Positions 16,076 through 25,499 are shown, counted from the first letter of the stretch. The stretch: DNA of 64,000 nucleotides from Alkalibacillus almallahensis (GCF_011761495.1 NZ_JAASRU010000004.1:62001-126000), one strand, 5' to 3'. Translations and numbers: made by a program. Notes: generated by a model not told the origin, from the sequence alone.

Positions 16076-16885
16076 CTATGAGCGATATTTCTTCACATTA
16101 GCAGTCGTGCCACCATCTACTCTTATATCTGTTCCAGTCATATAAGAGGCAGCATCACTCACTAAAAATTCGATGACTGATGCGATTTCGTCAGACTCGC
16201 CTTCTCGTTGTAGTGGCGTTTTTTCTAACATCCACTTCATTTGTTCCTGTTGAGAAGCTTCCTGTCGTCCCATCGATGTATTAATTGTTCCAGGCGATAG
16301 CGACACGATTCTCGCTTGTTTTTCGCCCCATCTTTCAGCTTCATCTTCTACGATTAATTGCACACCTAATTTAGATAAACTATAAGCTGCGCCAGCATCG
16401 CCGTTGACATATGGTTCCATTAATTCTTTGACGCGTTCATTTAATGGATCTTTCAAAATATCAGTATATGGTCCCTCTGCAGGTACAAAGTGACCACTCA
16501 TCGATGAAATACATACCGCCACTGTTTTAGGACCAGCCAAATGATAAAACTCATTCACAATATGACCTGTCCCAACTAAGTTAACGTCTAGTATTTTGTC
16601 AGCCTCAGCCATCGTCGGTGACAAACCAGCCGCATGAATAATAGAATGCAAAGTTCCCAGTGACTGAGCAAGCTCTGCAAGTTCTTTCACATCACTAGCT
16701 TTCGTGATATCTGTTTTTAAAGTAGAAACATTAGGAATCCCCTTCGACTGTAAATGTTTCTTTGCCTCTAACAGTTTTTCTTCATCCAAATCCGCCAGTA
16801 AAATGTAGTGATCTGACCCTAATCGTTCAGCCGTTCTCAGGCCCATTCCACCCGTTCCACCGGTGATAACGCTTACCGTTGCCAC
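16076..16885 (-). CDS. SDR family oxidoreductase
   Basis: 269 residues from a GTG at 16885, which is correctly spaced from AGGAGG; an upstream GTG overlaps that site. Glycine motif TGGTGGMG, HAAGLSP, ISSMSG, and YSLSK as the catalytic Tyr/Lys; DIRVDGGTTA near the end. It resembles 3-alpha-hydroxysteroid dehydrogenase-type SDRs, which have an insertion between the catalytic Ser and Tyr as seen here (FVPAEGPYTDILKD). First gene of a two-gene SDR operon, divergent from a tetR gene. Substrate unknown; context suggests detoxification or an inducible catabolic step. Confidence 0.85.
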   Translation of the reverse strand: MATVSVITGGTGGMGLRTAERLGSDHYILLADLDEEKLLEAKKHLQSKGIPNVSTLKTDITKASDVKELAELAQSLGTLHSIIHAAGLSPTMAEADKILDVNLVGTGHIVNEFYHLAGPKTVAVCISSMSGHFVPAEGPYTDILKDPLNERVKELMEPYVNGDAGAAYSLSKLGVQLIVEDEAERWGEKQARIVSLSPGTINTSMGRQEASQQEQMKWMLEKTPLQREGESDEIASVIEFLVSDAASYMTGTDIRVDGGTTANVKKYRS

Positions 16886-16965
16886 TAAAAACACCTCCTA
16901 TCTGGCTTTCATAACTATCATTCTTTCTACTTATATCGTAAGGTATGATATGATGAAAAACAAAC

Positions 16966-16986
16966 GACATTTATAGGCCAAATGTC
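16966..16986. promoter_or_regulatory. Candidate TetR operator
   Basis: Perfect inverted repeat GACATTT / AAATGTC with a 7-nt spacer in the gap between the divergent SDR operon and tetR gene, the usual place for a TetR-family autoregulatory operator. It covers an alternative upstream ATG (16982) of tetR, supporting the downstream start. Confidence 0.55.
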
Positions 16987-17005
16987 CAGCCGAGGTGGGA
17001 ATACA

Positions 17006-17584
17006 ATGACGAATCATCAACCTGAACAACACACAGCCAAAGAATCCATTAATCTAGGTCTATTAACCCTTCTCGAAACAAAATCAATCGATCAGATTTC
17101 TGTCAAAACAATTGTGCAGCATGCAGGTGTAAGTCGTTCGACGTTTTATTTACACTACTATGACAAATATGACTTAATGGACCAACTCGAAGCTAAGATC
17201 ACCGACGCTTTTCTTGCCCATTTCAGACAAGAGCCTGACACAGAGAATCAAACCGTCACAATTTATGATGTGACCGTTAATATTTGTCATCATGTTCTGT
17301 CTTATCGCGCTTTTTACCAGCATGCTTTTCGAGATCCTCAATTTATGCAATCGTTATCGAATCTGTTGAAAGACCAGCTTATCCATGTCTACAACAATCG
17401 CAGTTATGCAACCTTTGCTAGCTATGGAACAATCGGTTTTCTATCCGACTGGGTAACAAGCGGGTTTCAAGTAAGTCCTGAGGAAGCTGGCGAATCACTC
17501 GTTACGATCAGCTCAACCGATTGGTCACAGTATATTTCACAAACTATTGATCGTGCGACTCATAATCATTCGAGCAGTGATTGA
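17006..17584 (+). CDS. TetR/AcrR family transcriptional regulator
   Basis: 192 residues from the ATG at 17006, which follows GAGGTGGG. The N-terminal helix-turn-helix is clear: LLETKSIDQISVKTIVQHAGVSR and STFYLHYYDKYDL (about residues 22-62). The C-terminal half, about 70-185, is the ligand-binding/dimer domain, of the DhaS-like TetR_C type by general appearance (YQHAFRDPQF, GTIGFLSDWV). Divergent from two SDR genes with a palindrome between them: a typical local repressor of dehydrogenase genes. Confidence 0.9.
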   Translation: MTNHQPEQHTAKESINLGLLTLLETKSIDQISVKTIVQHAGVSRSTFYLHYYDKYDLMDQLEAKITDAFLAHFRQEPDTENQTVTIYDVTVNICHHVLSYRAFYQHAFRDPQFMQSLSNLLKDQLIHVYNNRSYATFASYGTIGFLSDWVTSGFQVSPEEAGESLVTISSTDWSQYISQTIDRATHNHSSSD

Positions 17585-17648
17585 ATCATCTTCGAAAAAA
17601 TCCAACTTCAGCAATCACAATCCTAATGGAAATATCCAATCTATAAAA

Positions 17649-17683
17649 AAAGAGCGCAATCTTAAATAAAATTGCACTCTTTA
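17649..17683. terminator. Terminator of the LytTR/DUF3021 operon
   Basis: Stem AAAGAG.GCAAT / ATTGC.CTCTTT with A and T runs on both sides; it can serve the minus-strand operon and tetR. Confidence 0.7.
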
Positions 17684-17700
17684 AAGTGAAAAACATTTGA

Positions 17701-18114
17701 TTAGCCAAGCTTACTATTCATTTGATCAATCTGGTTCTTCCAGTAAAAATAATGACCAAGCCAAATTACTATAAATATACCCGTATAAATCAACGTCACA
17801 GTAAGTAGGACCCCCCACTCTAACGGAAACCATTTTGCCCATAAACCTAAACCAAGGAAAGTCGTAATCGCCACAATAAAATGTAAACTACTAACAAATA
17901 ACAAATTATCGCTTTTTTCATAAAACCAACCCAACACTGTATTAATACCTACAATCCCCACTGTAGCAATCATATTTCTAAATAGGAAAATGGGACTGAT
18001 TAAATCATAACCCATTGCATCTGTGATGATCCAAGTGACAATAACCATGGCATTAGCCGATAAAGAGATAACAAGTAATAAAGTTAGTAATTTCTTTTTA
18101 ATCATCTTAAACAT
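17701..18114 (-). CDS. DUF3021 membrane protein
   Basis: 137 residues with four hydrophobic helices (about 8-32, 43-62, 70-92, 98-122) and the DUF3021 layout: FLFRNM, a helix ending FYEKSDNLLFVSSLHF, and a final IVIWLGHYFYWK segment. Family members are usually encoded directly after a LytTR-domain regulator, as here, with a 3-nt gap. By analogy it is a membrane partner or antagonist that controls the regulator, but the mechanism is not established. Confidence 0.82.
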   Translation of the reverse strand: MFKMIKKKLLTLLLVISLSANAMVIVTWIITDAMGYDLISPIFLFRNMIATVGIVGINTVLGWFYEKSDNLLFVSSLHFIVAITTFLGLGLWAKWFPLEWGVLLTVTLIYTGIFIVIWLGHYFYWKNQIDQMNSKLG

Positions 18115-18117
18115 GCC

Positions 18118-18561
18118 TCACTTTCTAAACAGGATATTTTTAATCTTCTTTGTGTAGGACCTCGTCGAATAAAGCTTCTCATCACTTTTCAGGTGAAGAA
18201 TAATCCGGCCGCCAAACGTATATTCAAACCGTTTAACCCACTGTAAATTGACGATTTCAAACCGTGATATCCTTACGAAATGATTAGGGAGACGAGATTC
18301 AATTTCATAGAGCCTTTCTTGAACCTTTTGTTTTCCAGATTCAGTGTTGGCATAAACTGCTTTGTTTTCTGTAAAAAAGAAATGAATTTGATTTAATTCG
18401 ATCGGCGAAAAACTTGATCCTTCTTGGGTAATAATCATATTCGACGGAAACGGATCCTCAAATAGCTGACTGACTTTATCCACATAGGAATGATGCGATT
18501 TAGTCCGTAAAATCGTTAAGTCATCAGGCAAAGAATCATCGTACTCAACTTTTAATTCCAT
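18118..18561 (-). CDS. LytTR-domain DNA-binding regulator
   Basis: 147 residues. No receiver domain: the first 45 residues are unassigned, and the rest is a LytTR domain (IITQEGSSFSPIELNQIHFFFTENK starts it as a membrane- or effector-proximal strand; LYEIESRLPNHFVRISRFEIVNLQ and LKSDEKLYSTRSYTKKIKNIL finish it). Such stand-alone LytTR proteins pair with DUF3021 proteins and regulate their own operons. The ATG at 18561 is used, after AGGATGAG. Confidence 0.85.
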   Translation of the reverse strand: MELKVEYDDSLPDDLTILRTKSHHSYVDKVSQLFEDPFPSNMIITQEGSSFSPIELNQIHFFFTENKAVYANTESGKQKVQERLYEIESRLPNHFVRISRFEIVNLQWVKRFEYTFGGRIILHLKSDEKLYSTRSYTKKIKNILFRK

Positions 18562-18820
18562 CAACTCATCCTCTCTCTGAAAATCGTTTAATTAAGTGGT
18601 TAATTTAATTCACATTATATAAAAGGCAGGAATATAACGGAAGGCAATTCAGATGAAATGTCCATTTGAAGTGACGAAATGCAAAGTGATTCTGATGAAG
18701 ATCCTTCTATCATAATTAAGTAATCCAATCAGTAAATAAAATCAGTTTACAACTTGCGTTTAGTTCCAGTTAATGGAATAATTTTGTTTAAGTACTAGTA
18801 GTCGAATGGGAGTGGATCAT

Positions 18821-19009
18821 ATGGATAACAAGAATATGGGGATAACCTTCACCACGACGGGGTTTATGTTTCTCATGTTATCGATTGTAATAGAATCACC
18901 GAGCATTTTATGGGGATTTTTACTTGCTGTAAGTATTGTTTTGAATCTTGTAGGCACAGGGTTAATCGCGAAATTTCTCAAGGAATCTAAAACAAACACG
19001 AGTCAGTAA
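18821..19009 (+). CDS. Small two-helix membrane protein
   Basis: 62 residues with two hydrophobic helices (about 6-25 and 29-50) and a basic, polar tail (KFLKESKTNTSQ). The ATG at 18821 follows GGGAGTGG. It is 46 nt upstream of the DUF2332 gene and may be cotranscribed. No family recognised. Confidence 0.55.
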   Translation: MDNKNMGITFTTTGFMFLMLSIVIESPSILWGFLLAVSIVLNLVGTGLIAKFLKESKTNTSQ

Positions 19010-19055
19010 ATGGCTCTGATAACAATCTATACCTAAAGAGCAAAGGAGAAACGAG

Positions 19056-20095
19056 ATGGATCACGCAGCTTTGTCCCAACGATTTAAACGATTTGCCGAA
19101 GAATGCAAAAGGTCGAGTGAATTATATGAGTATCTTTCGTTAGAAATAGCTTCAGATGAACAACTACTTGAACTATCAACCTATGCAAGAGACGGGCAAC
19201 CAAAACCAAATATGCTATTTGGAGCTATTCATCACCTGTTATTACAAGGTGTGGATCATGAGTTAGAGAACTTTTATCCCAACATCACCAAACAACCTAA
19301 AAACAGCAAAGACTGCTTTCCTGTTTTAAAGGATTTTTGCACAGAGAATCGAGACCAAATTATAGACCTGCTCAGCAGTAAATTAGTACAGACAAATGAA
19401 GTGAGACGTTGCGCTTATCTTTACCCAGTATTTCATTATGCTTACCAGCAGGTGAATAAGCCCTTAGCCATGATCGAAATCGGAACCAGTGCAGGCTTGC
19501 AATTAATGTGGGATCAGTTTAGCTATTCGTATGGGAGTGATGAGGTATATGGGGATGTTGATTCAACCGTACATATTACATCAGAAGTAAAAGGTGAACT
19601 GCCGGAAATACCGAAGTCAGCTCCTCCAGTCACAAACAAAATAGGCATCGATTTAAACATTACTAACCTTAATGATGACGAAGAATCTAGCTGGCTTAAA
19701 TCCCTTATTTGGCCTGAACATATCGAGAGATTAAAGCTCTTTGACCAAGCTGTTGAACTATTTAACCAACAATCAGTTAGCCTGATCGAAGGTGATGGCA
19801 TATCCATGTTTGAGAACATCGTCAAAGAAATACCTGTCGATCAAGCAATATGTATTTTCCACACACATGTGGCAAATCAAATACCTAGTGATCGAAAGCA
19901 TGAATTATTAAACAAGATTAAGCAATTAGGCAAAGAGAGAGAGATGTTATTCATGTTTACAATAATATGTGGGATCAAGCCTTGCACCTTGATTACTGGA
20001 TCAATGGTAAGGAGACTAAGCTAGTTGTTGGCGATACAGATGGTCATGGTCGTTGGTTTGAATGGAATCTGGTTGAGGTATCTGAGGAGAGCTAG
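19056..20095 (+). pseudogene. DUF2332 protein gene with a C-terminal frameshift
   Basis: The main frame runs 19056-20024 and ends in a non-homologous tail. From 19952 another frame continues to TAG at 20093-20095 with a typical coding pattern (HVYNNMWDQ, YWINGKETKL, DGHGRWFEW). Restoring one T in TTATTCAT (19948-19953) would join ...REMLF to HVYNNM and give about 346 residues, the usual DUF2332 length. MIEIGTSAGLQLMWD resembles an AdoMet-binding glycine motif. It is either a real one-base deletion or a sequencing error in a T run. Confidence 0.75.
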
Positions 20096-20519
20096 ATTCA
20101 CTAATCTTTTTCGATTATAAAGACTTTGATAAATACAAAGAGGCATAATAGTCTAAAATGAAAAAAGCCACTCGATTATAATCTAAGTAGTTCCGTTTCT
20201 GTGGAGAAATTACTAACTAACACACTAAATAGCAGACCAATTTTCATATGATTAGGATATAACACTTTAATTAACATACGAAATCGCAACCCCAATAACA
20301 GAATGACAATAGCTGTTGTCAACTTACTAATTACAACCTTAATTAGTATGCTATGTTGATTTCCATTAACCAAGTAGGTAATTGTAATTTAAAGTTAAAA
20401 TAAATGTGGAGCTTGTGAAGGATTGTTCTTAAACTAACGGAGCTGTAGAGTGAAACAAGGTTATTATAGTTTCGTGTAAAATTGTAAGTATAGTTAATTT
20501 TATAAAGGGAGAATGTTTT
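20096..20519. other. 424-bp gap with no supported gene
   Basis: AT-rich. A 65-codon minus-strand frame at 20176-20373 has a TTG start without a ribosome binding site, so I do not call it. A promoter for the gene at 20520 must lie near 20450-20505 but I see no convincing -35/-10 pair. Confidence 0.5.
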
Positions 20520-20780
20520 ATGAATAAAGAGTTAGGAACTAGTCTCGCTTTTTTGCTAGCAGCAATACTTATATTTTCATTTGTATTGGTGGGGGGAGCT
20601 AGTTTTATTATTGCAGGTATTCTTGTACTTATGTCAATTATTTTATTCTGTGTTTTTTTAAGAAAACACTATTCTTTAGATTTGTTTATGATAGCTTTAA
20701 TTTTTATAGGGTTAATCACCTTATTTGCGATGATTTATGTAGCTATTATCTATGCTTCTTTCATCTTATTTCATCCTTAA
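20520..20780 (+). CDS. Small membrane protein
   Basis: 86 residues; three hydrophobic segments (about 7-25, 27-46, 52-80) with a single short basic loop (LRKHYSLD). Ribosome binding site AAAGGGAGAA. No recognised family. It sits in a run of small membrane-protein genes (18.8-23.1 kb). Confidence 0.6.
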   Translation: MNKELGTSLAFLLAAILIFSFVLVGGASFIIAGILVLMSIILFCVFLRKHYSLDLFMIALIFIGLITLFAMIYVAIIYASFILFHP

Positions 20781-20901
20781 ATGCGAGTGTTAAAGTTATG
20801 GTTAGTCTAATTGTACTAATGGAACGTAATCTTTAAAAAAAGATTTATCTTTTTTGCTAGTTTATGAAGTGAAAGGTTAATATTAAAAGGGGAGAATCGA
20901 A

Positions 20902-21135
20902 GTGGTGAATACGTTAATTTTTATACCTGCTCTTATATTAGTGACTTATTTAGTTTTTCTTTTGGTTAGAAAAAGTAATACGTCAGGAACAAAATTTATG
21001 TTATTGGGACTTAGTATTCTTTTATTAGGTGGAATTATTGCGGTTGATGGAAATTCAGATTTAGGCGGATTTGAATACTTAATCGTATTTATAGGATTAA
21101 TATTATCAGTTGTAGGTTTTGGAAAAGACAATTAA
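20902..21135 (+). CDS. Small membrane protein
   Basis: 77 residues; helices about 3-21, 32-47 and 56-73, with a short SNTSGTK loop. GTG start (20902, or 20905) after AAAAGGGGAGAA. No recognised family; function unknown. Confidence 0.55.
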   Translation: MVNTLIFIPALILVTYLVFLLVRKSNTSGTKFMLLGLSILLLGGIIAVDGNSDLGGFEYLIVFIGLILSVVGFGKDN

Positions 21136-21267
21136 AAAACTTCAAATAACTGTGACGTTAGTTTAATAAGAACTAGGTATTATTTTAAGAGGAATGACTA
21201 CTTTCTGATAATGAAGTTGCTCTATTTTTTATTGTTAAAATTGCATTAGTTTTTACACTTGATTTTG

Positions 21268-21298
21268 CAGGTCTTCAATGATTATTGAAGACCTACAA
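21268..21298. terminator. Hairpin downstream of the small membrane genes
   Basis: GTAGGTCTTCAAT-type stem: AGGTCTTCAAT / ATTGAAGACCT with a 6-nt loop. No long T run on either side; a possible terminator between convergent genes. Confidence 0.5.
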
Positions 21299-21402
21299 AT
21301 TGGGTTGCATTATCCTGTATAAATAACGACTTAAAACACAAACAAATGCTCATTTTTTATTACATTTTTATAATTTGTACTCCACAGTGGCTTTTCCGCA
21401 AT

Positions 21403-22152
21403 TTATTTCGTATTCGTAAATCCACCATCAATACGAATCACATCACCATTCACATAACCAGCATTAGATGTCAGTAAAAACGTCACGAGTTCTGCGACTT
21501 CTTCTGGTGTACCTAAACGTTTTTGTGGAATACCTTGTTCAGCGTTTTCTTTCATTTGTGGGTTATTGTCGAAATACTGCTTAACCATCGGCGTTTCAGT
21601 TGGGCCTGGCGCAATCGCATTCACACGAAGACCATCTTTCGCATATTCAGCAACCATACTCTTCGTCATACCCACAATGCCATGCTTCGTAGCGGAATAG
21701 GTAACGACAGTATCTTGTCCGATCACACCTGCGCTTGATGAAGTATTCACAATCGATCCGCCGCCGTTTTTCACCATGACATCTGCTACGTAATGCATGC
21801 CATAAAGGGCACCTAATAGGTTAATGCCGACGATCTTATCAATTTCTTCAATATCTGTATCTAAGAAATACTGTCCACTTCCAGAAATCCCAGCGTTATT
21901 AAAGAAATAATCGATTGATCCAAATTGTTCAACGGTTTGATCAACATAGTTTTTGACGTCTTTTTCTTTCGACACGTCCGCTTTAATAAAGGTTGCATCA
22001 GCTCCCGCTTGTTTGACGACTTCTACAGTTTCCTGTCCACCTTCTTCATCAATGTCGATGACCGCAATATTAATGCCTTGTTCTGCTAGCTTTTTCGCAG
22101 TTGATTGACCTAAACCACTGCCACCACCAGTAATAATAGCTGTTTTACTCAT
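21403..22152 (-). CDS. SDR family oxidoreductase
   Basis: 249 residues, full-length classical SDR. TGGGSGLG glycine motif, Asp in VIDIDEE (NAD preference), NNAGISG, NTSSSAG, the YSATK catalytic pair, PGPTETPM and VNGDVIRIDGGFT. GAGGAGG precedes the ATG. It resembles the glucose 1-dehydrogenase/cyclopentanol-type SDRs but the substrate cannot be told. Third SDR in 7 kb, yet not adjacent to the other two and with no regulator beside it. Confidence 0.87.
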   Translation of the reverse strand: MSKTAIITGGGSGLGQSTAKKLAEQGINIAVIDIDEEGGQETVEVVKQAGADATFIKADVSKEKDVKNYVDQTVEQFGSIDYFFNNAGISGSGQYFLDTDIEEIDKIVGINLLGALYGMHYVADVMVKNGGGSIVNTSSSAGVIGQDTVVTYSATKHGIVGMTKSMVAEYAKDGLRVNAIAPGPTETPMVKQYFDNNPQMKENAEQGIPQKRLGTPEEVAELVTFLLTSNAGYVNGDVIRIDGGFTNTK

Positions 22153-22392
22153 GATTATACCTCCTCTAAATGACTCTATAATTAGTATTCCTTTATTTTG
22201 AAGATCTAAAACAAAGTGAATCAGTTAGTTGTGACGAATATATGAAGCGTTTAGTTATTTCGAGCGCAAAATTATAACTACTTGGGATTCATTTAATATG
22301 GTACAATTGCACAAAATGAATATCCATTTTTTAACTGGAATTGTTTTTATGATGAGTAGGATTGTATTTGGTCCATAGGAAGGAAGATTGGC

Positions 22393-22779
22393 TTGAAACT
22401 ATTATCAAAGGGATTGTTTAGAGGGCTAATACCGCTTGTTTTATTATTCATAATTTCTTTATGGAATTGGATGCAAGGGCAAGTAGAGGAATCAAGTGTC
22501 TTCTTCTTTTATGGTGTCATTGCTTTTTTCTTAGGTCTGAGCAGTGTCATATATGAAATCCCTCAATGGCCATTTTCAAAACAAATCCTGGCTCATTATG
22601 GGGTCATGCTGGTCACGGTTTTTCCAACTATACTTTTTAGTGGTTTTTATCCTCTGAATTCCGTTACAGATTTAGCAAGGATTTTCTTGGAGTTTAATAC
22701 GGCAGGAATTATTTTGTTCGTCTCAACATACTTCGCTTTTAAGCTGATTAGGAAATTTAATCATGTAAAAACAGAATGA
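22393..22779 (+). CDS. Orphan DUF3021 membrane protein
   Basis: 128 residues from a TTG at 22393 after AGGAAGG. Four helices, with the DUF3021 signature GLSSVIYEIPQWPFSKQILAH after helix 2 (written in part: SVIYEIPQW, KQILAH) and a C-terminal FKLIRKFN. Unlike the copy at 17701 there is no LytTR gene beside it. The next gene encodes another small membrane protein. Role unknown. Confidence 0.72.
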   Translation: MKLLSKGLFRGLIPLVLLFIISLWNWMQGQVEESSVFFFYGVIAFFLGLSSVIYEIPQWPFSKQILAHYGVMLVTVFPTILFSGFYPLNSVTDLARIFLEFNTAGIILFVSTYFAFKLIRKFNHVKTE

Positions 22780-22848
22780 GTTTGTTATTGAACAATCGAG
22801 AATAGCATATTTAACTACGAAATAAGGTTTAAGTAAGGAGGGATTTTG

Positions 22849-23118
22849 ATGATGGTTGTAGCACCTTTCTTAATGGCTTTAATACCAGGGATTATTGTAT
22901 TGACACTCACGTGGTGGTTCAATAAAAAAGAGTTTCATCAAATTATAAGGATATTACCCGGAATCTTACTAATTATAGCTGCTGCCATTCTCTTCTATAT
23001 CGGTTTTGTTCACATTAGAGGTTTCGAAGGGGCAGCTTATGGCTTTCTGAGTTTCTTCTTAATTATTTTTGCTATGATATCTTTTACAATCGGTAATAAG
23101 GACACTGCTAAACGGTAG
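22849..23118 (+). CDS. Small membrane protein (YesK-like?)
   Basis: 89 residues, three helices (about 5-22, 32-50, 58-80). The GFVHIRGFEGAAYGF stretch between helices 2 and 3 resembles the W/F-E-G-x-G loop of YesK-type proteins of bacilli; this is a tentative match. AAGGAGGG lies 6 nt before ATG 22849. Its stop codon lies inside the hairpin at 23099. Confidence 0.55.
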   Translation: MMVVAPFLMALIPGIIVLTLTWWFNKKEFHQIIRILPGILLIIAAAILFYIGFVHIRGFEGAAYGFLSFFLIIFAMISFTIGNKDTAKR

Positions 23119-23132
23119 TTAAGCAGTGTCCT
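23099..23132 (+). terminator. Hairpin over the stop codon
   Basis: Perfect 11-bp stem AGGACACTGCT / AGCAGTGTCCT with a 12-nt loop that contains the TAG stop. No T run follows. Confidence 0.55.
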
Positions 23133-23246
23133 AACGAGTGCGCTAATTGAAGAAAAGTGAACATTTCCGCGAAGAAGGTTGCCCTCTTTTGTAGTTCAAA
23201 TCGCATTAGATTATGATGAATTTTTCCAAAAGACTATGTCATCAAA

Positions 23247-23276
23247 AAAAGAGGAAAGCACTCAGCTCTCCTCTTT
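23247..23276 (-). terminator. Terminator after dus
   Basis: Stem AAAGAGGA / TCCTCTTT around an AAGCACTCAGCTC loop with A-rich flank giving a T run on the minus strand. Confidence 0.7.
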
Positions 23277-23289
23277 CAAATCAGTCTAT

Positions 23290-24294
23290 TCAATTCGACA
23301 CCGAAAACGCCTGGTCTTCTTTGATGCCTTGATGTTCTTGAAATTCATCTAGTAACGCTCGAACTTCATCAGTCGATTCCGTCTCCATCAACTTGTTTCG
23401 AAGTGCACTTGCGCCGTGAAAGCCTTTGACATAGATTTTGAAAAAGCGACGTAACGGTTTAAATATACGTGGTTCAAGCTCTTCTGAATACTTATCATGC
23501 AAATCCAATTGCAACCTTAATAAATCCAGTAACTCTTCGCTCGTGTGTTCTTCCTTCTCTGTTTCAAATGCGAATGGATTATGGAAAACACCACGTCCAA
23601 TCATAACCCCATCCACGCCATATTTTTCAACAAGTTCTAAGCCTTTTTGTCGATCAGGAATATCTCCATTAATCGTTAGTAACGTATGAGGTGCTACTTC
23701 ATCACGAAGCTTCTTAATCTCAGGGATTAGCTCCCAATGCGCATCATAGTTACTCATTTCCTTTTTCGTACGTAAATGAATCGATAAGTTCGTGATATCC
23801 TGTTCAAACAAATGCCTTAACCAATCATGCCATTCCTCGACATCTGTATAACCTAAACGCGTCTTCACGCTAACGGGAATGCCACCTGCTTTAGCCGCTT
23901 GAATAAGATCAGCCGCTAACTCAGGCTTGCGAATGAGGCCACACCCTTTGCCTTTAGTTGCCACATTCGGTGCTGGGCATCCCATATTAATATCAATGCC
24001 ACGATAGCCCATCTCAGCCATGCCAATACTCATTTGCCGGAAATATTCAGGCTTATCGCCCCAAATATGTGCCACAATTGGTTGCTCATCTTCCGTAAAT
24101 GTTAGACGTCCCCGCACACTCGCACGACCTTCAGGATGACAATAGCTCTCTGAATTCGTAAACTCCGTAAAAAACACATCCGGCCGAGCCGCTTCACTAA
24201 TCACGTGACGAAAAACGACATCCGTCACCGCTTCCATTGGAGCCAACACGAAAAACGGCTTCGGCAACTCATGCCAAAAATTATCTGTCATCAT
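23290..24294 (-). CDS. dus: tRNA-dihydrouridine synthase
   Basis: Reduces uridines in tRNA to dihydrouridine using FMN and NADPH. 334 residues. TIM-barrel hallmarks are visible: [13 protein letters not shown] at the N-terminus, [26 protein letters not shown] with the catalytic Cys, [19 protein letters not shown] and [11 protein letters not shown]. It is a second-type Dus (DusC-like by length and motif) rather than the DusB next to lysS in many bacilli. Separate from its neighbours. Confidence 0.9.
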   Translation of the reverse strand: MMTDNFWHELPKPFFVLAPMEAVTDVVFRHVISEAARPDVFFTEFTNSESYCHPEGRASVRGRLTFTEDEQPIVAHIWGDKPEYFRQMSIGMAEMGYRGIDINMGCPAPNVATKGKGCGLIRKPELAADLIQAAKAGGIPVSVKTRLGYTDVEEWHDWLRHLFEQDITNLSIHLRTKKEMSNYDAHWELIPEIKKLRDEVAPHTLLTINGDIPDRQKGLELVEKYGVDGVMIGRGVFHNPFAFETEKEEHTSEELLDLLRLQLDLHDKYSEELEPRIFKPLRRFFKIYVKGFHGASALRNKLMETESTDEVRALLDEFQEHQGIKEDQAFSVSN

Positions 24295-24446
24295 GCTTCG
24301 AACCCTTTCCTTGCAATCTCATTTATAAAAAAAGTCATTAATGATCTCTTTACTAAAACCATTATATACTTTAATGGGTTCAGGATTAAAGTGCAAGGGA
24401 AAAGATTCTCACATGTGTTTATAATTAGATTTCGTCTATGTAAGTA

Positions 24447-24737
24447 TTAGTATTTCTGCTTTAAAAACCAAATTGACAAACCGACCACTGTTAATGTGAG
24501 TAGAGCTAAAATCGCTATATAATCTCTATATAACTCAAAAGACACAGCTTCTATATAATCATTATAAAGCTCAATCAATAACCAACCAATCGGAAAAATC
24601 GGAATAGCTTTATTTGCAGCTTCTGATCGTATTTTCTTCCCTCGATCATCCTTGGATTCAGATCCCCACTCGAACTTTTGATGAACATATAACGCTATGA
24701 TAAAAAATGGTACTATTATGACTAGTAAAAAAGACAT
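24447..24737 (-). CDS. Small membrane protein
   Basis: 96 residues; N-terminal helix (2-17), a central polar segment with ESKDDRGKK and an amphipathic IGWLLIELYNDYI, and a C-terminal helix (about 72-90) ending LKQKY. GAGGAGG precedes the ATG. The E..DDRGK motif recalls DUF2178-type proteins but I do not claim it. Confidence 0.55.
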   Translation of the reverse strand: MSFLLVIIVPFFIIALYVHQKFEWGSESKDDRGKKIRSEAANKAIPIFPIGWLLIELYNDYIEAVSFELYRDYIAILALLTLTVVGLSIWFLKQKY

Positions 24738-24917
24738 AATTTGTCCTCCTCGCCACTAGTTTTAAAGATATACGAAAGTTATTCAAAAAATAATTAACTT
24801 TTCACACACTATCATCTCATATTTTTTCATCTTAATTGATAAGAAAAGAACTTACTACTTCTTTATCTTCGTAGATCTGTTGAAAATAAGTGTGGATTTT
24901 TAATAAACGAATAAGCA

Positions 24918-25499
24918 CTAAGATATTGAAACCGCATATATAATAATAAATGCTATAATCACAAACACTAAGATAAAAGCAAGAACAAAAGCAACAAGAA
25001 ATGATCTCCATGAATATCCTTTAAACTCCAATTTCGTGGATGCTCGGTCGACTTTCCTAATATGTATAATCATGCTAATATTAATGACCACAAGAAATAA
25101 TGTTAATAAAAAAGCCCAGATGATGATATCCATCTGAATATAATAATTTTTTGAACCATGATAAATATACGCTTGGAATAACATTAACATACTAACTAAT
25201 AAGTTCGTGAAGTGTCCAATTTTTCGTTGCTTTTCCCACTCATCACCCAATTTTTGTTGTTCATAGTTTGCTACTCGATTAAAAATAGGAACCAATGACT
25301 TTATCGGTTGCTTTTTTATAAAACCCACAATTGATTGACTCAGTAATGAAACACCTAATACTAGAAAAAATAAAGTCATCCTCATATCTACTAAAGTTAC
25401 TAATACTACGAAAATAGCCATTAGTAATATAAATAAAGCATTTGTTACGAGGATTTGTTTTGTTCTCATTTGTTTCAAATCTGATTCTGGCAAATACAT
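24918..25499 (-). CDS. Hypothetical four-helix membrane protein
   Basis: 193 residues from the ATG at 25499, which follows GTGAGGAG; an upstream GTG lies inside that site. Helices at about 17-38, 41-58, 95-115, 120-145 and 165-190, with a basic cytoplasmic loop containing KLGDEWEKQRKI. It is a distant paralogue of the protein at 1532-1984 (TKQILVTN against TKQLIQFN; KLGDEWEKQRKI against QLGEERWRRRKI), with an extra C-terminal helix pair. Function unknown. Confidence 0.62.
   Translation of the reverse strand: MYLPESDLKQMRTKQILVTNALFILLMAIFVVLVTLVDMRMTLFFLVLGVSLLSQSIVGFIKKQPIKSLVPIFNRVANYEQQKLGDEWEKQRKIGHFTNLLVSMLMLFQAYIYHGSKNYYIQMDIIIWAFLLTLFLVVINISMIIHIRKVDRASTKLEFKGYSWRSFLVAFVLAFILVFVIIAFIIIYAVSIS

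Noticed and set aside
20176-20373. 65-codon minus-strand open frame with hydrophobic segments
   Set aside because: TTG start without a ribosome binding site, no recognisable family and no conservation evidence; too weak to call.
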